Under the pieces are notes generated by a model. That model had not been told where the DNA came from. It saw only the letters and a list, made by a program, of their open reading frames with translations, and did no database searches. Shown here piece after piece: positions 49,145 to 58,290 of a stretch of 64,000 bases of DNA. Origin of the DNA: Pseudobutyrivibrio ruminis CF1b (GTDB taxonomy: Bacteria > Bacillota > Clostridia > Lachnospirales > Lachnospiraceae); assembly GCF_000424005.1 (NCBI RefSeq), contig NZ_AUJB01000009.1, forward strand, positions 1 to 64,000, in the 5' to 3' direction. The position numbers and the translations under genes are program-made. Position 1 is the first letter of the stretch. Every line of letters begins with the position of its first letter.

Positions 49145-50515
49145 ATGTATCATTCTGATACCATTTGCGCTATCGCTACATCTATGAATAGTTCTGGCAT
49201 TGGAATAATTCGTGTCAGTGGAGAAGAATCAATTTCTATAGTTGATTCTATTTTTCGTGGAAAAAATAAATTAGCTGATTGTGATACACATACTATTCAG
49301 TACGGACATATTGTTTCTAATGATGAAGTGATAGATGAAGTACTCATAATGCTTATGAAGGCTCCAAGAAGTTATACTACAGAGGATACTATTGAGATTG
49401 ATTGTCATGGTGGTGTTCTTATTCTTAAAAAAGTACTTTCTCTTTTAATAGAAGCTGGAGCAAGAATAGCTGAACCAGGAGAATTTACAAAAAGAGCATT
49501 CTTAAATGGAAGAATAGATTTATCAGAAGCAGAATCAGTTATGGATTTGATTTCTTCAAATTCAGAATTGGCAATGAAGAATTCTATTAAACAATTATCT
49601 GGTTCATTAAATAAAATCATTGTTGATTTAAGAGATAAGATTTTATATGAAACAGCATTTATAGAATCAGCTTTAGATGATCCTGAACATTATGATTTAA
49701 CTGATTATCCTGAAGAGTTAAGAGATAAAGTAAATGATATGATTGGAAGAGTTGATGATTTGATTGATTCATTTAATTCTGGTCATATTTTAAAAGAAGG
49801 TATTAATACTCTTATTTTAGGAAAACCTAATGCTGGAAAGTCTTCTTTATTAAACACATTAAGTAGAAGAGAAAGAGCAATTGTTACTGATATTCCAGGT
49901 ACTACAAGAGATACTTTGGAAGAGCAGATTACAATTAATGGAGTTTCTCTTAATATTATTGATACAGCAGGTATTAGAGAGACTGATGATATAGTAGAAA
50001 AGATTGGTGTAGATAAAGCTCTCGATTCTATTGATGATGCTGATTTGATTTTATTTGTAATTGATTCATCAAGACCATTAGATGAGAATGATGAGTTCAT
50101 TATTGATAAGATTATAGATAAAAAAGTAATCATTTTACTTAATAAATCTGACCTCGAGACGAAAATTAGCGAGGAAGAAATATGCAATAAGTACAATAAA
50201 CCTGTTATTTCTTTCTCATCTGTTAGCTTAGATGGTCTTAAAACATTAGAATCTAAAATAACAGATATGTTCTTTAGTGGTCAGGTAAAATCTGATGATA
50301 CTTTGTACATTACAAACTCTAGACAGGCTGGTTGTTTGACTAATGCAAAGAATAGTTTGTCTAATGTTTTAAATAGTATTGATAATATGATGCCAGAAGA
50401 TTTCTTTTCAATTGATTTAATGGATGCATATAACTTCCTTGGTGAAATCACTGGTGAAACTATTGATGATGATTTAGCTAATAAAATTTTCTCAGAGTTT
50501 TGTATGGGAAAGTAA
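49145..50515 (+). CDS. mnmE: tRNA uridine-5-carboxymethylaminomethyl GTPase MnmE
   Basis: 456 residues from the ATG at 49145, 5 nt after GGAGG. The N-terminal folate-binding domain (about 1-115) precedes a helical domain and an inserted G domain (about 215-375) with P-loop GKPNAGKSSLLN, switch TTRDTLEE, DTAGIRET and NKSD. The protein ends in the conserved C-terminal FCMGK (CxGK). It works with MnmG, encoded next, to modify the wobble U34 of several tRNAs. Confidence 0.97.
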   Translation: MYHSDTICAIATSMNSSGIGIIRVSGEESISIVDSIFRGKNKLADCDTHTIQYGHIVSNDEVIDEVLIMLMKAPRSYTTEDTIEIDCHGGVLILKKVLSLLIEAGARIAEPGEFTKRAFLNGRIDLSEAESVMDLISSNSELAMKNSIKQLSGSLNKIIVDLRDKILYETAFIESALDDPEHYDLTDYPEELRDKVNDMIGRVDDLIDSFNSGHILKEGINTLILGKPNAGKSSLLNTLSRRERAIVTDIPGTTRDTLEEQITINGVSLNIIDTAGIRETDDIVEKIGVDKALDSIDDADLILFVIDSSRPLDENDEFIIDKIIDKKVIILLNKSDLETKISEEEICNKYNKPVISFSSVSLDGLKTLESKITDMFFSGQVKSDDTLYITNSRQAGCLTNAKNSLSNVLNSIDNMMPEDFFSIDLMDAYNFLGEITGETIDDDLANKIFSEFCMGK

Positions 50516-50534
50516 AAGTAGTAAGGAGTAATAA

Positions 50535-52415
50535 ATGAGTCATGTTGAAGAATCCTATGATGTAGTTGTTATAGGAGCTGGTCATGCTGGTTGTGAAGCT
50601 GCACTTGCTTCTGCCCGCATGGGATTAAATACAATTTGTTTTACAGTTAGCATGGATTCAGTTGCAATGATGCCATGTAATCCAAACATTGGTGGAAGTT
50701 CAAAGGGACATCTTGTAAGAGAACTTGATGCACTTGGTGGTCAGATGGGTATCAATATTGATCACACATTTATCCAGTCTAAGATGCTTAACAGTTCTAA
50801 AGGACCTGCAGTACATTCACTTAGAGCACAGGCTGATAAAGCTGCATACTCTCAGAGAATGAGAAAGACTATGCAGGATACTGAAAATCTTACATTAAGA
50901 CAGGCAGAAGTTACTGAATTAATTATTGAGGATAGAAAAGTAGCAGGAGTAAAGACTCTTTCCGGGGCTACTTATCATTGTAAGGCAGTTGTTATTTGTA
51001 CAGGAACATATCTTAGAGCAAGATGTTTATACGGTGATGTTATTGAACACAATGGTCCAAATGGATTAAAAGCTGCAAATCACTTAACTGACTCATTACT
51101 TGCTAATAATGTAGAAATGAACCGCTTTAAAACTGGTACTCCGGCAAGAATTGATAGTAATTCTATCGACTATTCTAAGATGGAAATCCAGCTTGGAGAC
51201 AATCCAGTAGTGCCATTTTCATTTAGCACAAAGAGAGAGGATGTTCAGATTGAACAGGTTCCTTGTTATCTTACATATACTAATGAAAAGACTCATGAAA
51301 TTATCAGAGCAAACCTTGATCGTTCACCAATGTATTCAGGTGTAATCGAAGGAACTGGTCCAAGGTACTGTCCAAGTATTGAAGACAAGGTTGTTCGTTT
51401 TGCAGATAAGAATCGTCATCAACTTTTCGTTGAACCAGAAGGACTTAACACAAATGAAATGTATATTGGTGGTATGAGTTCTTCAATGCCAGAGGATGTT
51501 CAGTATGCAATGTACAGAACAGTACCTGGACTTGAAAATTGTAAAATAGTTCGTAACGCATATGCGATAGAATACGATTGTATTAATGCTACTCAGCTTA
51601 AGGCCAGCTTAGAGTTTAAAGATATTGATGGTCTTTTTGCTGCAGGACAGTTTAATGGAAGTAGTGGATATGAAGAGGCTGCAGCTCAGGGATTAGTTGC
51701 AGGAATTAATGCTGCACTTAAACTTCTTGAAAAAGAACCAATGATTCTTGATAGAAGTAATTCATACATTGGTGTTCTTATTGATGACCTTGTTACCAAG
51801 GAGACAAAAGAGCCATATCGTATGATGACATCACGTGCAGAGTACAGACTTTTACTTAGACAGGATAATGCAGATTTAAGACTTTCAAAGATTGGATATC
51901 ATGTAGGTCTTTTATCAAAAGAGCGTTATGACCATGTAGTTGAAAAGGAAAGACAGATAGAAGAAGAGGTAGCAAGAGTAAAGGAGATTAATGTTGGTGC
52001 CAGAAAAGAAGTACAGGCACTTCTTGAATCTTATGGAAGTATTCCTCTTTCAAATGGTATAAAGTTAGTAGACTTAATTAGAAGACCAGAGCTTGATTAT
52101 GATAAGCTTGCTCCTATTGATCCAGAGAGACCAGAACTTTCTGATGAAGTACGAGAAGAGGTAAATATCTATATTAAGTACGAAGGATACCTTACAAGAC
52201 AGGCAAAACAGGTAGAGCAGTTCAAGAAACTTGAATCTAAAGTTATACCACAAAATATAGATTATGAGGATGTTTCTAGTTTACGCTTAGAAGCAAGACA
52301 AAAGCTTACTAAATTACGTCCAGCTAACATTGGACAGGCTTCAAGAATTTCTGGAGTTAGCCCAGCAGATATATCTGTACTTTTAGTTTATCTGGAAACA
52401 TATAAGGGTTATTAA
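50535..52415 (+). CDS. mnmG: tRNA uridine-5-carboxymethylaminomethyl enzyme MnmG (GidA)
   Basis: A 626-residue FAD-dependent partner of MnmE. The FAD-binding motif is [20 protein letters not shown]; the conserved [14 protein letters not shown] and DNADLRL regions and the C-terminal helical domain ending [10 protein letters not shown] are present. AGTAAGGAG precedes the ATG, 19 bases after mnmE. A structured element follows its stop. Confidence 0.97.
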   Translation: MSHVEESYDVVVIGAGHAGCEAALASARMGLNTICFTVSMDSVAMMPCNPNIGGSSKGHLVRELDALGGQMGINIDHTFIQSKMLNSSKGPAVHSLRAQADKAAYSQRMRKTMQDTENLTLRQAEVTELIIEDRKVAGVKTLSGATYHCKAVVICTGTYLRARCLYGDVIEHNGPNGLKAANHLTDSLLANNVEMNRFKTGTPARIDSNSIDYSKMEIQLGDNPVVPFSFSTKREDVQIEQVPCYLTYTNEKTHEIIRANLDRSPMYSGVIEGTGPRYCPSIEDKVVRFADKNRHQLFVEPEGLNTNEMYIGGMSSSMPEDVQYAMYRTVPGLENCKIVRNAYAIEYDCINATQLKASLEFKDIDGLFAAGQFNGSSGYEEAAAQGLVAGINAALKLLEKEPMILDRSNSYIGVLIDDLVTKETKEPYRMMTSRAEYRLLLRQDNADLRLSKIGYHVGLLSKERYDHVVEKERQIEEEVARVKEINVGARKEVQALLESYGSIPLSNGIKLVDLIRRPELDYDKLAPIDPERPELSDEVREEVNIYIKYEGYLTRQAKQVEQFKKLESKVIPQNIDYEDVSSLRLEARQKLTKLRPANIGQASRISGVSPADISVLLVYLETYKGY

Positions 52416-52431
52416 TTTTTTTAATCGATGT

Positions 52432-52595
52432 TTTTAAGGGTGGTTTTATTGGTGCTAATGAATGCACCAATAAAATCTGGCATTCATTTCATTTATGCCA
52501 GACTACTTTCTTGAACATAGTTCAAGAAAGCATCCTATTACAGTAATTAATAAGCTTGATGCTTATTAATTACTTACTTCTATATACCCTTAAAA
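52432..52595. other. Four-hairpin element with closing stem (five-way junction)
   Basis: A 164-base element between mnmG and rsmG. The outer stem TTTTAAGGGT/ACCCTTAAAA pairs 52432-52441 with 52586-52595. Inside are four perfect hairpins: 12 bp (52444-52455/52464-52475), 8 bp (52476-52483/52495-52502), 11 bp (52506-52516/52520-52530) and 13 bp (52543-52555/52561-52573, extendable by one A-T). Loops 1 and 2 hold complementary AATGAA and TTCATT, allowing a kissing pair. No known RNA family is recognised. It could act as RNA in the rsmG leader (which begins 27 bases beyond) or as DNA. Confidence 0.8.
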
Positions 52596-52621
52596 CAATC
52601 AAATTTTTTTGAAGGAGCTTT

Positions 52622-53341
52622 ATGAGTAGAGATTATTCATACTTAGTTGATACATTATCAGGTTGGAATTTTACATTAACTGACAGACAGATAGAACAGC
52701 TTGATTTATTTTATGAATTATTAGTAGAGAAGAATAAGGTAATGAATCTTACTGCTATTACTGAGTTCGATGAAGTTATTGTAAAACATTTTGCTGATAG
52801 TTTATCTATATGTACAGTATTACCTGATTCAGTTAAAAATGTTTGTGACCTTGGAACAGGCGCTGGTTTTCCAGGTATTCCTATGGCAATAGCTTACCCT
52901 AATTTACAGTTTACACTTATCGATTCTTTGAATAAGCGTATTAAGTTTTTACAGGAAGTAGTTGATGCATTAGGACTTACTAATGTTACCCTTGTACATG
53001 CAAGAGCAGAAGAAGCAGGACGTAATAAATTATATAGAGAAAAGTTTGATTTAGTAGTATCACGTGCAGTCGCAAACATTGCTACTTTATCAGAGTATTG
53101 TTTACCACTAGTAAATGTAGGTGGATACTTTATTAGCTTTAAGTCTGGTGACGTAAAAGAAGAGATTGAAACATCAGGTTCAGCAGTTAAAAAGCTTGGT
53201 GGAAATCTTACTAAGCCAGTATACTTTTCTTTACCAGATACAGATATTAGCAGATCATTTTTGATAATAAAGAAAGAAAAGAATACTCCAAAGGCATATC
53301 CTAGAAAAGCTGGAACTCCAAGCAAGGAACCTTTGAAGTAA
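52622..53341 (+). CDS. rsmG: 16S rRNA (guanine-527-N7)-methyltransferase RsmG
   Basis: A 239-residue SAM methyltransferase (GidB). The SAM site is VCDLGTGAGFPGIPMAIAYP, and HFADSLSI and SRAVANIATLSEYCLPL are family motifs. The C-terminal tail after ISRSFLIIKKEK is short and basic. GAAGGAG precedes the ATG. Its upstream leader would include the 3' part of the hairpin element. Confidence 0.96.
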   Translation: MSRDYSYLVDTLSGWNFTLTDRQIEQLDLFYELLVEKNKVMNLTAITEFDEVIVKHFADSLSICTVLPDSVKNVCDLGTGAGFPGIPMAIAYPNLQFTLIDSLNKRIKFLQEVVDALGLTNVTLVHARAEEAGRNKLYREKFDLVVSRAVANIATLSEYCLPLVNVGGYFISFKSGDVKEEIETSGSAVKKLGGNLTKPVYFSLPDTDISRSFLIIKKEKNTPKAYPRKAGTPSKEPLK

Positions 53342-53346
53342 TATCA

Positions 53347-53362
53347 TGTTTCACGTGGAACA
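53347..53362. other. parS: parS site 1
   Basis: TGTTTCACGTGGAACA, a 16-base palindrome with one pair off symmetry, matching the ParB-binding parS consensus. It lies 5 bases after the rsmG stop, before the 170-residue gene. Confidence 0.92.
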
Positions 53363-53411
53363 TATATAGTAATTGTGATTTGTTACAACACAACATGTAG
53401 GGGGAATATCT

Positions 53412-53924
53412 ATGATTAATGACTTCCTTAAAAAATATCAGGAAGAACTTATTTCTGAAAAAATTCAATTAAAAGAAGATATGGACTTGCTTGAAACAAA
53501 GATTAAGGAAGAAAATAAATTCCTTAATCTTTTAGAAGAGTCCAATGAATCATATTTCAAAGAATTTACTCCTAGGAATTTAAATGCAAAGAATAATAAA
53601 AAAGCAGAAGAAATACGTGAGTATCTTGTAGAATTAAATGGTCAACTAGATGAAAAGCAGACTCAGATGAAATTCTATGATGGAAGATTAGTAGAGCTAA
53701 GTACTTTAATTTCTAATACTGTTGTCAATCAGCAGCCAGTTGTAGAAACTGTTGAAGAACCAATATCAGAAGAGATAGTTGAAAGTGAAGATGAAGTCGG
53801 AACTAATCCATTTGGAATATCAAATTCAGACTTGATTGGACAACTTTCTAATATAAAAGATTTGATTTTATTAGATCCATACAGAGCTCAGATTGAATTA
53901 GAAAAAATAATTTCTACTATATAA
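53412..53924 (+). CDS. Coiled-coil protein between parS sites
   Basis: A 170-residue soluble protein of unrecognised family. Residues about 5-100 are a predicted coiled coil (KYQEELISEKIQLKEDMDLL), residues 110-135 an acidic linker, and the C-terminus (about 140-170) an amphipathic LSNIKDLILLDPYRAQIELEKI helix. AGGGGGAA precedes the ATG. It lies between rsmG and parA with one parS site before it and two after, so it would be inside a ParB-spread zone; involvement in partition is only suggested by position. Confidence 0.6.
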   Translation: MINDFLKKYQEELISEKIQLKEDMDLLETKIKEENKFLNLLEESNESYFKEFTPRNLNAKNNKKAEEIREYLVELNGQLDEKQTQMKFYDGRLVELSTLISNTVVNQQPVVETVEEPISEEIVESEDEVGTNPFGISNSDLIGQLSNIKDLILLDPYRAQIELEKIISTI

Positions 53925-53948
53925 TCTTTAACAACCTAAATATAGATA

Positions 53949-53964
53949 TGTTTCACGTGAAACA
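53949..53964. other. parS: parS site 2
   Basis: TGTTTCACGTGAAACA, a perfect 16-base palindrome identical to the common Firmicutes parS type. Confidence 0.95.
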
Positions 53965-54050
53965 TTTTATGTATATATTAGGTTCTAAACACAAAATATA
54001 GTACTTGGATTTTTGAATCAACTCCTATATATTGCAGTTTTAAATGATAA

Positions 54051-54066
54051 TGTTTCACGTGAAACA
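54051..54066. other. parS: parS site 3
   Basis: Second perfect copy of TGTTTCACGTGAAACA, 86 bases after site 2 and 160 bases before parA. ParB loading here would mark the origin region for segregation and could repress parAB. Confidence 0.95.
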
Positions 54067-54225
54067 TTATCTTTTTATTAATAGAACACCTATATATAGT
54101 TAATTAAATCAATATATATATATAATCGCACAGATTTTCTTGGTAGAATTGAATTATAGGTAATGATATAATTCTAAGAGTTAAGATCATAAAGAAACTA
54201 GAAAAAGAAAAGAGGGAGACAACAA

Positions 54226-54996
54226 ATGAAGAGAGTGATTGCAATTGCCAACCAGAAGGGTGGCGTTGGTAAAACTACTACTAGTATTAACCTTTCAGCT
54301 TGCTTGGCTGAAGCAGGAAAGAAAGTCCTTGTTATCGATACTGATCCACAGGGAAATGCTACAAGTGGTCTCGGTTTAGATAAGGATGAATGTGAGAATA
54401 CTGTTTATGATTTAGTTTTAGATCAGTGCAGCATTAAGGAGTGTATGTATAAGGTGGAGAATATTCCTAACCTTACAATCATTCCATCAAATGTTGATTT
54501 AGCTGGTGCAGAAATTGAACTTCTTGGAATCAATGAAAAGGAATATATCCTTAGAAATGCAGTAGATTATGTTAAGGATGATTTCGATTATGTAATCATT
54601 GATTGTCCTCCTTCACTTAATATGCTTACAATCAATGCTATGACAACAGCTGATTCTGTGCTTGTACCTATCCAGTGTGAGTACTATGCGTTGGAAGGAA
54701 TTAGCCAGTTGATTCATACAATTGACCTTGTTCAGGAAAGACTTAACTCAAAGCTTCAAATTGATGGTGTTGTATTTACTATGTATGATGCCAGAACAAA
54801 TCTTTCTTCAGATGTAGTTGATACTGTAAAAAATAATCTTAATGCTACAGTATATCAGACTATTATTCCTAGAAATGTTAGACTTGCAGAGGCTCCTTCA
54901 CACGGACTTCCTATCAATCTTTATGATCCAAAGTCTACAGGAGCAGAGAGCTATCGTAATCTTGCAAAAGAAATTATCGGGAGAAAGGATATTTAA
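54226..54996 (+). CDS. parA: Chromosome partitioning ATPase ParA (Soj)
   Basis: A 256-residue MinD/ParA-type ATPase without the N-terminal DNA-binding domain of plasmid ParA. The deviant Walker A KGGVGKTTTSINL includes the signature first Lys. Also present are VIDTDPQGNATSGLG, DYVIIDCPPSLNML and VPIQCEYYALEGI. It acts with ParB at parS to place origins. The stop is 2 bases before parB. Confidence 0.97.
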   Translation: MKRVIAIANQKGGVGKTTTSINLSACLAEAGKKVLVIDTDPQGNATSGLGLDKDECENTVYDLVLDQCSIKECMYKVENIPNLTIIPSNVDLAGAEIELLGINEKEYILRNAVDYVKDDFDYVIIDCPPSLNMLTINAMTTADSVLVPIQCEYYALEGISQLIHTIDLVQERLNSKLQIDGVVFTMYDARTNLSSDVVDTVKNNLNATVYQTIIPRNVRLAEAPSHGLPINLYDPKSTGAESYRNLAKEIIGRKDI

Positions 54997-54998
54997 AA

Positions 54999-55892
54999 AT
55001 GGCTGTTAAAAAGGGAGGTCTCGGTAAGGGATTAGATTCTCTTATTGTAAATAAGAATGAGGGTGTAGTAGCTGTTAATCCAGAACAGCATGGAGCACCA
55101 GTAGAGGTTGATATCAATAAGGTTGAACCTAATAAGCTTCAGCCTAGAAAGAATTTTGATGAAGATAAACTTCAGGATTTAGCAGAGAATATTAAGATAC
55201 ATGGAATTATCAATCCACTTATTGTTCAGGACCGAGGAAAGTATTATGAAATCATCGGTGGTGAGCGTAGATGGAGAGCTGCTAGATTAGCAGGTTTTAA
55301 GAAAGTTCCAGTTATCATTATGAATCTTAGCGAGCAGGAGTTCGTTGAGATTTCTCTTATTGATAATATCCAGCGTGAGCAGTTAAACCCAATCGAAGAA
55401 GCTATGGCATTTGCTAGACTTATTGATGAGTTTAAACTCAAGCAGGATGAGGTAGCAGAGAGAGTATCAAAGAGCAGAACAACTATCACTAATGCTCTTA
55501 GATTACTTAAGCTTGATAAGCGTGTCCAGGATATGATTGTTGATGACAAACTTACAACTGGTCATGCTAGAGCTATGCTTGCAATTACTGATCCAGACAA
55601 GCAGTATGAGTTTGCTGAAAGAGCATTCGATGAGAAGATGTCTGTTCGTGATGTTGAGCGTGAGGTAAAGAAGCTCATCAATGATAAGAAATCTGATAAG
55701 AAGTCAAAAGCAGCAGAGCTTGATCCACAGCTTGTTGCAGTTTATGAGCAGACTCAGGAAAAGCTTAAGGGTGTACTTGGTACAAAGGTATTTATTAATG
55801 CCAAGGATAACAAATCAGGAAGACTTGAGATTGAATACTATTCTCAGGATGAGTTAAACAGAATAGTAGATTTACTTGAAAGTATAAAATAA
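54999..55892 (+). CDS. parB: Chromosome partitioning protein ParB (Spo0J)
   Basis: A 297-residue ParB. The CTP-binding domain has NKLQPRKNFDEDKLQDLAENI, GERRWRAARLAG and LIDNIQREQLNPIEEA; a helix-turn-helix (about 140-190, QDEVAERVSKSRTTITNALRL) reads parS; the C-terminal dimer domain follows. The initial short GGLGKGLDSLI motif is the segment expected to touch ParA. AAAGGA lies inside the parA 3' end. Confidence 0.97.
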   Translation: MAVKKGGLGKGLDSLIVNKNEGVVAVNPEQHGAPVEVDINKVEPNKLQPRKNFDEDKLQDLAENIKIHGIINPLIVQDRGKYYEIIGGERRWRAARLAGFKKVPVIIMNLSEQEFVEISLIDNIQREQLNPIEEAMAFARLIDEFKLKQDEVAERVSKSRTTITNALRLLKLDKRVQDMIVDDKLTTGHARAMLAITDPDKQYEFAERAFDEKMSVRDVEREVKKLINDKKSDKKSKAAELDPQLVAVYEQTQEKLKGVLGTKVFINAKDNKSGRLEIEYYSQDELNRIVDLLESIK

Positions 55893-55928
55893 AACATATG
55901 TTCGCTACGAGCATTTATAGGAGTAGAA

Positions 55929-56423
55929 ATGATAGAGCAGTATTTAGGTTTTAGTTCAGATTACATTTTATTAGGACTTGCAGCATTAGTCCTGATTTTG
56001 ATTATTCTTTTAATAGTTTTCATCGTACAGATGTCAAAGCTTAAGAAGAGATACAAAATCTTCATGGAAGGTAGCACAGCAAGATCATTAGAAGATACAC
56101 TTATTTACAGATTAGAGCAGGTAGATGAACTCATCGAAGCTAACGCAAGCAATGAGAGAAATATCGATACAATCTTTAAGAACATGCAGCCTTGCTTCCA
56201 GAAGATTGGACTTGTAAAGTATGACGCCTTCAATGAAATGGGAGGAAAGCTCAGCTTTTCACTTTGCTTATTAAACGAGTTAAATTCAGGATTCATAATT
56301 AATGCTATGCATTCTCGTGAAGGATGTTATACTTATGTTAAGGAGATTATAGATGGAAATTCTATAATCCAACTTGCAGAGGAAGAAGAGAAGGCATTAC
56401 AACAGGCTTTAGGTGACAATTAA
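55929..56423 (+). CDS. DUF4446 family membrane protein
   Basis: A 164-residue protein with a single N-terminal transmembrane helix (about 13-35), a short helical region with RSLEDTLIYRLEQVDELIEAN, and a compact domain VGLVKYDAFNEMGGKLSFSLCLLNELNSGFII typical of DUF4446, which occurs next to parB in many Clostridia. Function is unknown. AGGAG precedes the ATG. The stop overlaps the next start (TAATG). Confidence 0.85.
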   Translation: MIEQYLGFSSDYILLGLAALVLILIILLIVFIVQMSKLKKRYKIFMEGSTARSLEDTLIYRLEQVDELIEANASNERNIDTIFKNMQPCFQKIGLVKYDAFNEMGGKLSFSLCLLNELNSGFIINAMHSREGCYTYVKEIIDGNSIIQLAEEEEKALQQALGDN

Positions 56424-57295
56424 TGCATAAATACATGCCAGCAGTTGGTTTTAGCAAATTAAATAAAGCGGCCCTTGAAGAGTTAATAAAAGAAATTACT
56501 CTTAGACCAGATTATCAGGAGTCTGCAATTGATTTCGAAGGGAATCAGTTTGTAGAACTTCGATATATGGTGGCGGATAATGTGGGATTAGTACTTAGAG
56601 GAATCTACAATGAAAATGATGAGTTTATTTTAGATTATTACTATCCTACTTATTTTGGTGGGTCTCTTTCTATCAATAATGATGTAGAAGTAATTAAGCA
56701 GACTGATAAAGATAACTACTATGTAATGTGCGACGAGATTAGATTAGGCGTTAATCTTATTTTTCAGCTTCAGAACATGGGCGAATATCTTAGAAGATGT
56801 GGAAGTACTAACAAAGTAGAAAATAGAGATATCAGATTATCAGCTCTTTCTACTGAGGGAAAAATTCTTTTACCTGTATACGACAATGAAAAAAGTCGTA
56901 TTAAGGAAAAAATGAATAATCAGAAGAGAATAAATCTTGTTGAACAGGCAAGGGATGGAAACGAAGAAGCCCTTGAAAGTCTTACTATGGACGAGATAGA
57001 TCTCTATCAGAAGATTTCCAGAAGAGTGACAAGAGAAGACATTTTTAGTGTCGTAACATCTTTCTTTATGCCATATGGAATAGAGAATGATAAGTATGAG
57101 ATTCTGGGAGATATCTTAGATGTAAAGTATGTGGTAAATCATCTTACCATGGAAGAACTTTGCATTATGATTATCGAAAGTAACGATGTAGTGCTTGAAG
57201 TCTGCATTAATAAAAATGATTTATTTGGTGAGCCATTAGTTGGCAGACGTTTTAAAGGTATAATCTGGCTACAGGGAACAGTGGCGTTTTCCTAA
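56423..57295 (+). CDS. DUF3881 family protein
   Basis: A 290-residue soluble protein beginning MHKYMPAVGFSKLNKAALEE, the pattern of DUF3881, so far seen in Lachnospiraceae. A mixed alpha/beta first half is followed by a helical Glu/Arg-rich part (about 165-200) and a C-terminal domain with ICINKNDLFGEPLVGRRFKG-like residues. It is translationally coupled to the DUF4446 gene. Function is unknown. Confidence 0.8.
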   Translation: MHKYMPAVGFSKLNKAALEELIKEITLRPDYQESAIDFEGNQFVELRYMVADNVGLVLRGIYNENDEFILDYYYPTYFGGSLSINNDVEVIKQTDKDNYYVMCDEIRLGVNLIFQLQNMGEYLRRCGSTNKVENRDIRLSALSTEGKILLPVYDNEKSRIKEKMNNQKRINLVEQARDGNEEALESLTMDEIDLYQKISRRVTREDIFSVVTSFFMPYGIENDKYEILGDILDVKYVVNHLTMEELCIMIIESNDVVLEVCINKNDLFGEPLVGRRFKGIIWLQGTVAFS

Positions 57296-57297
57296 TC

Positions 57298-57326
57298 TTG
57301 ATTTTTCATAACCAGTAGATTAAAAT
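57298..57326 (+). promoter_or_regulatory. tRNA-Arg promoter
   Basis: -35 TTGATT (57298-57303), 17-base spacer, -10 TAAAAT (57321-57326), 25 bases before the tRNA. The promoter sits inside an inverted repeat (57301-57344): a 12-bp arm ATTTTTCATAAC with GTTGTGAAAAAT, then a small inner stem. Confidence 0.7.
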
Positions 57327-57351
57327 CTAATAGTTGTGAAAAATCGCTTCT

Positions 57352-57425
57352 GTTTGAGTAGCTCAGCTGGATAGAGCGTCCGCCTCCTAAGCGGAAGGTC
57401 GTGGGTTCGAATCCCATCTCGAACA
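57352..57425 (+). tRNA. tRNA-Arg (CCT)
   Basis: A 74-nt cloverleaf. Acceptor GTTTGAG pairs with CTCGAAC (one G-T pair); the D-loop has AGCTCAGCTGGATAGAGC; the anticodon loop CTCCTAA gives CCT; the T-loop is GTTCGAATC. CCA is not encoded. Two terminators follow. Confidence 0.95.
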
Positions 57426-57442
57426 TTAATACTTTAATTATT

Positions 57443-57467
57443 TTGGAGCCTTAGGGCTCCATTTTTT
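57443..57467 (+). terminator. tRNA-Arg terminator 1
   Basis: Stem GGAGCC/GGCTCC (57445-57450, 57455-57460) with a 4-base loop, followed by ATTTTTT. Confidence 0.88.
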
Positions 57468-57471
57468 ATTT

Positions 57472-57502
57472 TACAATCTGGTTAGTGCCAGGTTGTATTT
57501 TT
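57472..57502 (+). terminator. tRNA-Arg terminator 2
   Basis: Stem TACAATCTGG/CCAGGTTGTA (one wobble) at 57472-57481 and 57488-57497, then five T. Tandem with the first terminator. Confidence 0.8.
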
Positions 57503-57670
57503 ATGCTGTAATTAACACTGTTTAGCCACAATAATTTCGCAATATTGTCATAAAATAGTTAGGAATGATAAGTAGTCTAATAATTACAAATATTGTATAA
57601 TCAAAAGTAGAATATTGAACTATGATTTCATACAAAGGGGGAAAATAATTATTTAGGAGGACGGTTGTCT

Positions 57671-58279
57671 ATGGCTGATGTTACTTTAACAAAAGAGCAA
57701 CAAGATACACTGGGTGAAATTGCGAATATTAGTATGGGATCTTCTGCAACGTCTCTTAGTGCATTACTAAATAATCTAAAGGTAGATATAACTACACCTA
57801 AGATTGAATTGATAAGAAAAAGTGAATCACTTGATGATTATCACAATGTGTGTGTATTAGTTCATATAAATTATGTTAAGGGATTATCTGGAAGTAACGT
57901 TTTAATTCTTAAGGAAAACGATGTAAAGATAATTGCTGATTTAATGATGGGTGGTCCAGGAGTAGCAGGACCAGATGATATTGGAGAAATTCAGTTATCT
58001 GCAGTATCAGAAGCTATGAACCAGATGATGGGTAGTGCGGCTTCTTCTATGTCACAGCTTTTGAATAGAGTAGTAGATATTTCTCCACCAAAGACAGATA
58101 ACATTGATGTAGAAAGTGTTAAGATTTTTGAGAGGTTATTCGAGTCACCAGAAATAGATTTTGTAAAGATAACATTTAATTTAAAAATTGGGACAATAAT
58201 AGATTCAGTTATGGTACAGCTGTATCCTATTTCTTTTGCATTGGACATGGTACATCTATTTGATAAAAAGGATGCATAA
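57671..58279 (+). CDS. FliY/CheC-type CheY-P phosphatase domain protein
   Basis: A 202-residue protein from the ATG at 57671 (AGGAGG 10 nt upstream); a TTG two codons earlier is also possible. It is a complete CheC-like domain with both phosphatase sites: GEIANISMGSSATSLSALL and LSAVSEAMNQMMGSAASSM, each with the E-x2-N pattern and a Pro about 23 residues on. The second is very close to FliY of flagellar motors. Unlike FliY, there is no N-terminal CheY-docking peptide and no C-terminal FliN domain, and no che or fli genes are adjacent. It is followed after 11 bases by a membrane protein gene. It likely dephosphorylates CheY-like regulators. Confidence 0.8.
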   Translation: MADVTLTKEQQDTLGEIANISMGSSATSLSALLNNLKVDITTPKIELIRKSESLDDYHNVCVLVHINYVKGLSGSNVLILKENDVKIIADLMMGGPGVAGPDDIGEIQLSAVSEAMNQMMGSAASSMSQLLNRVVDISPPKTDNIDVESVKIFERLFESPEIDFVKITFNLKIGTIIDSVMVQLYPISFALDMVHLFDKKDA

Positions 58280-58290
58280 CAGGGGGCACA

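Larger units (their letters stand above)
53925..54225. promoter_or_regulatory. parS-containing region upstream of parA
   Basis: A 301-base AT-rich gene-free stretch. It holds two perfect parS sites (listed), an oligo-TA tract (54111-54124) and a TATAAT at 54167-54172 that could be the -10 of a parA promoter, though no good -35 stands 17 bases upstream. AGAGGGAGA gives the parA ribosome-binding site. Confidence 0.6.

Noticed and set aside
57352-57425. tRNA-Arg as a phage or island attachment site
   Set aside because: No integrase gene and no repeat of the tRNA 3' end nearby in the window; flanking genes are core genes.
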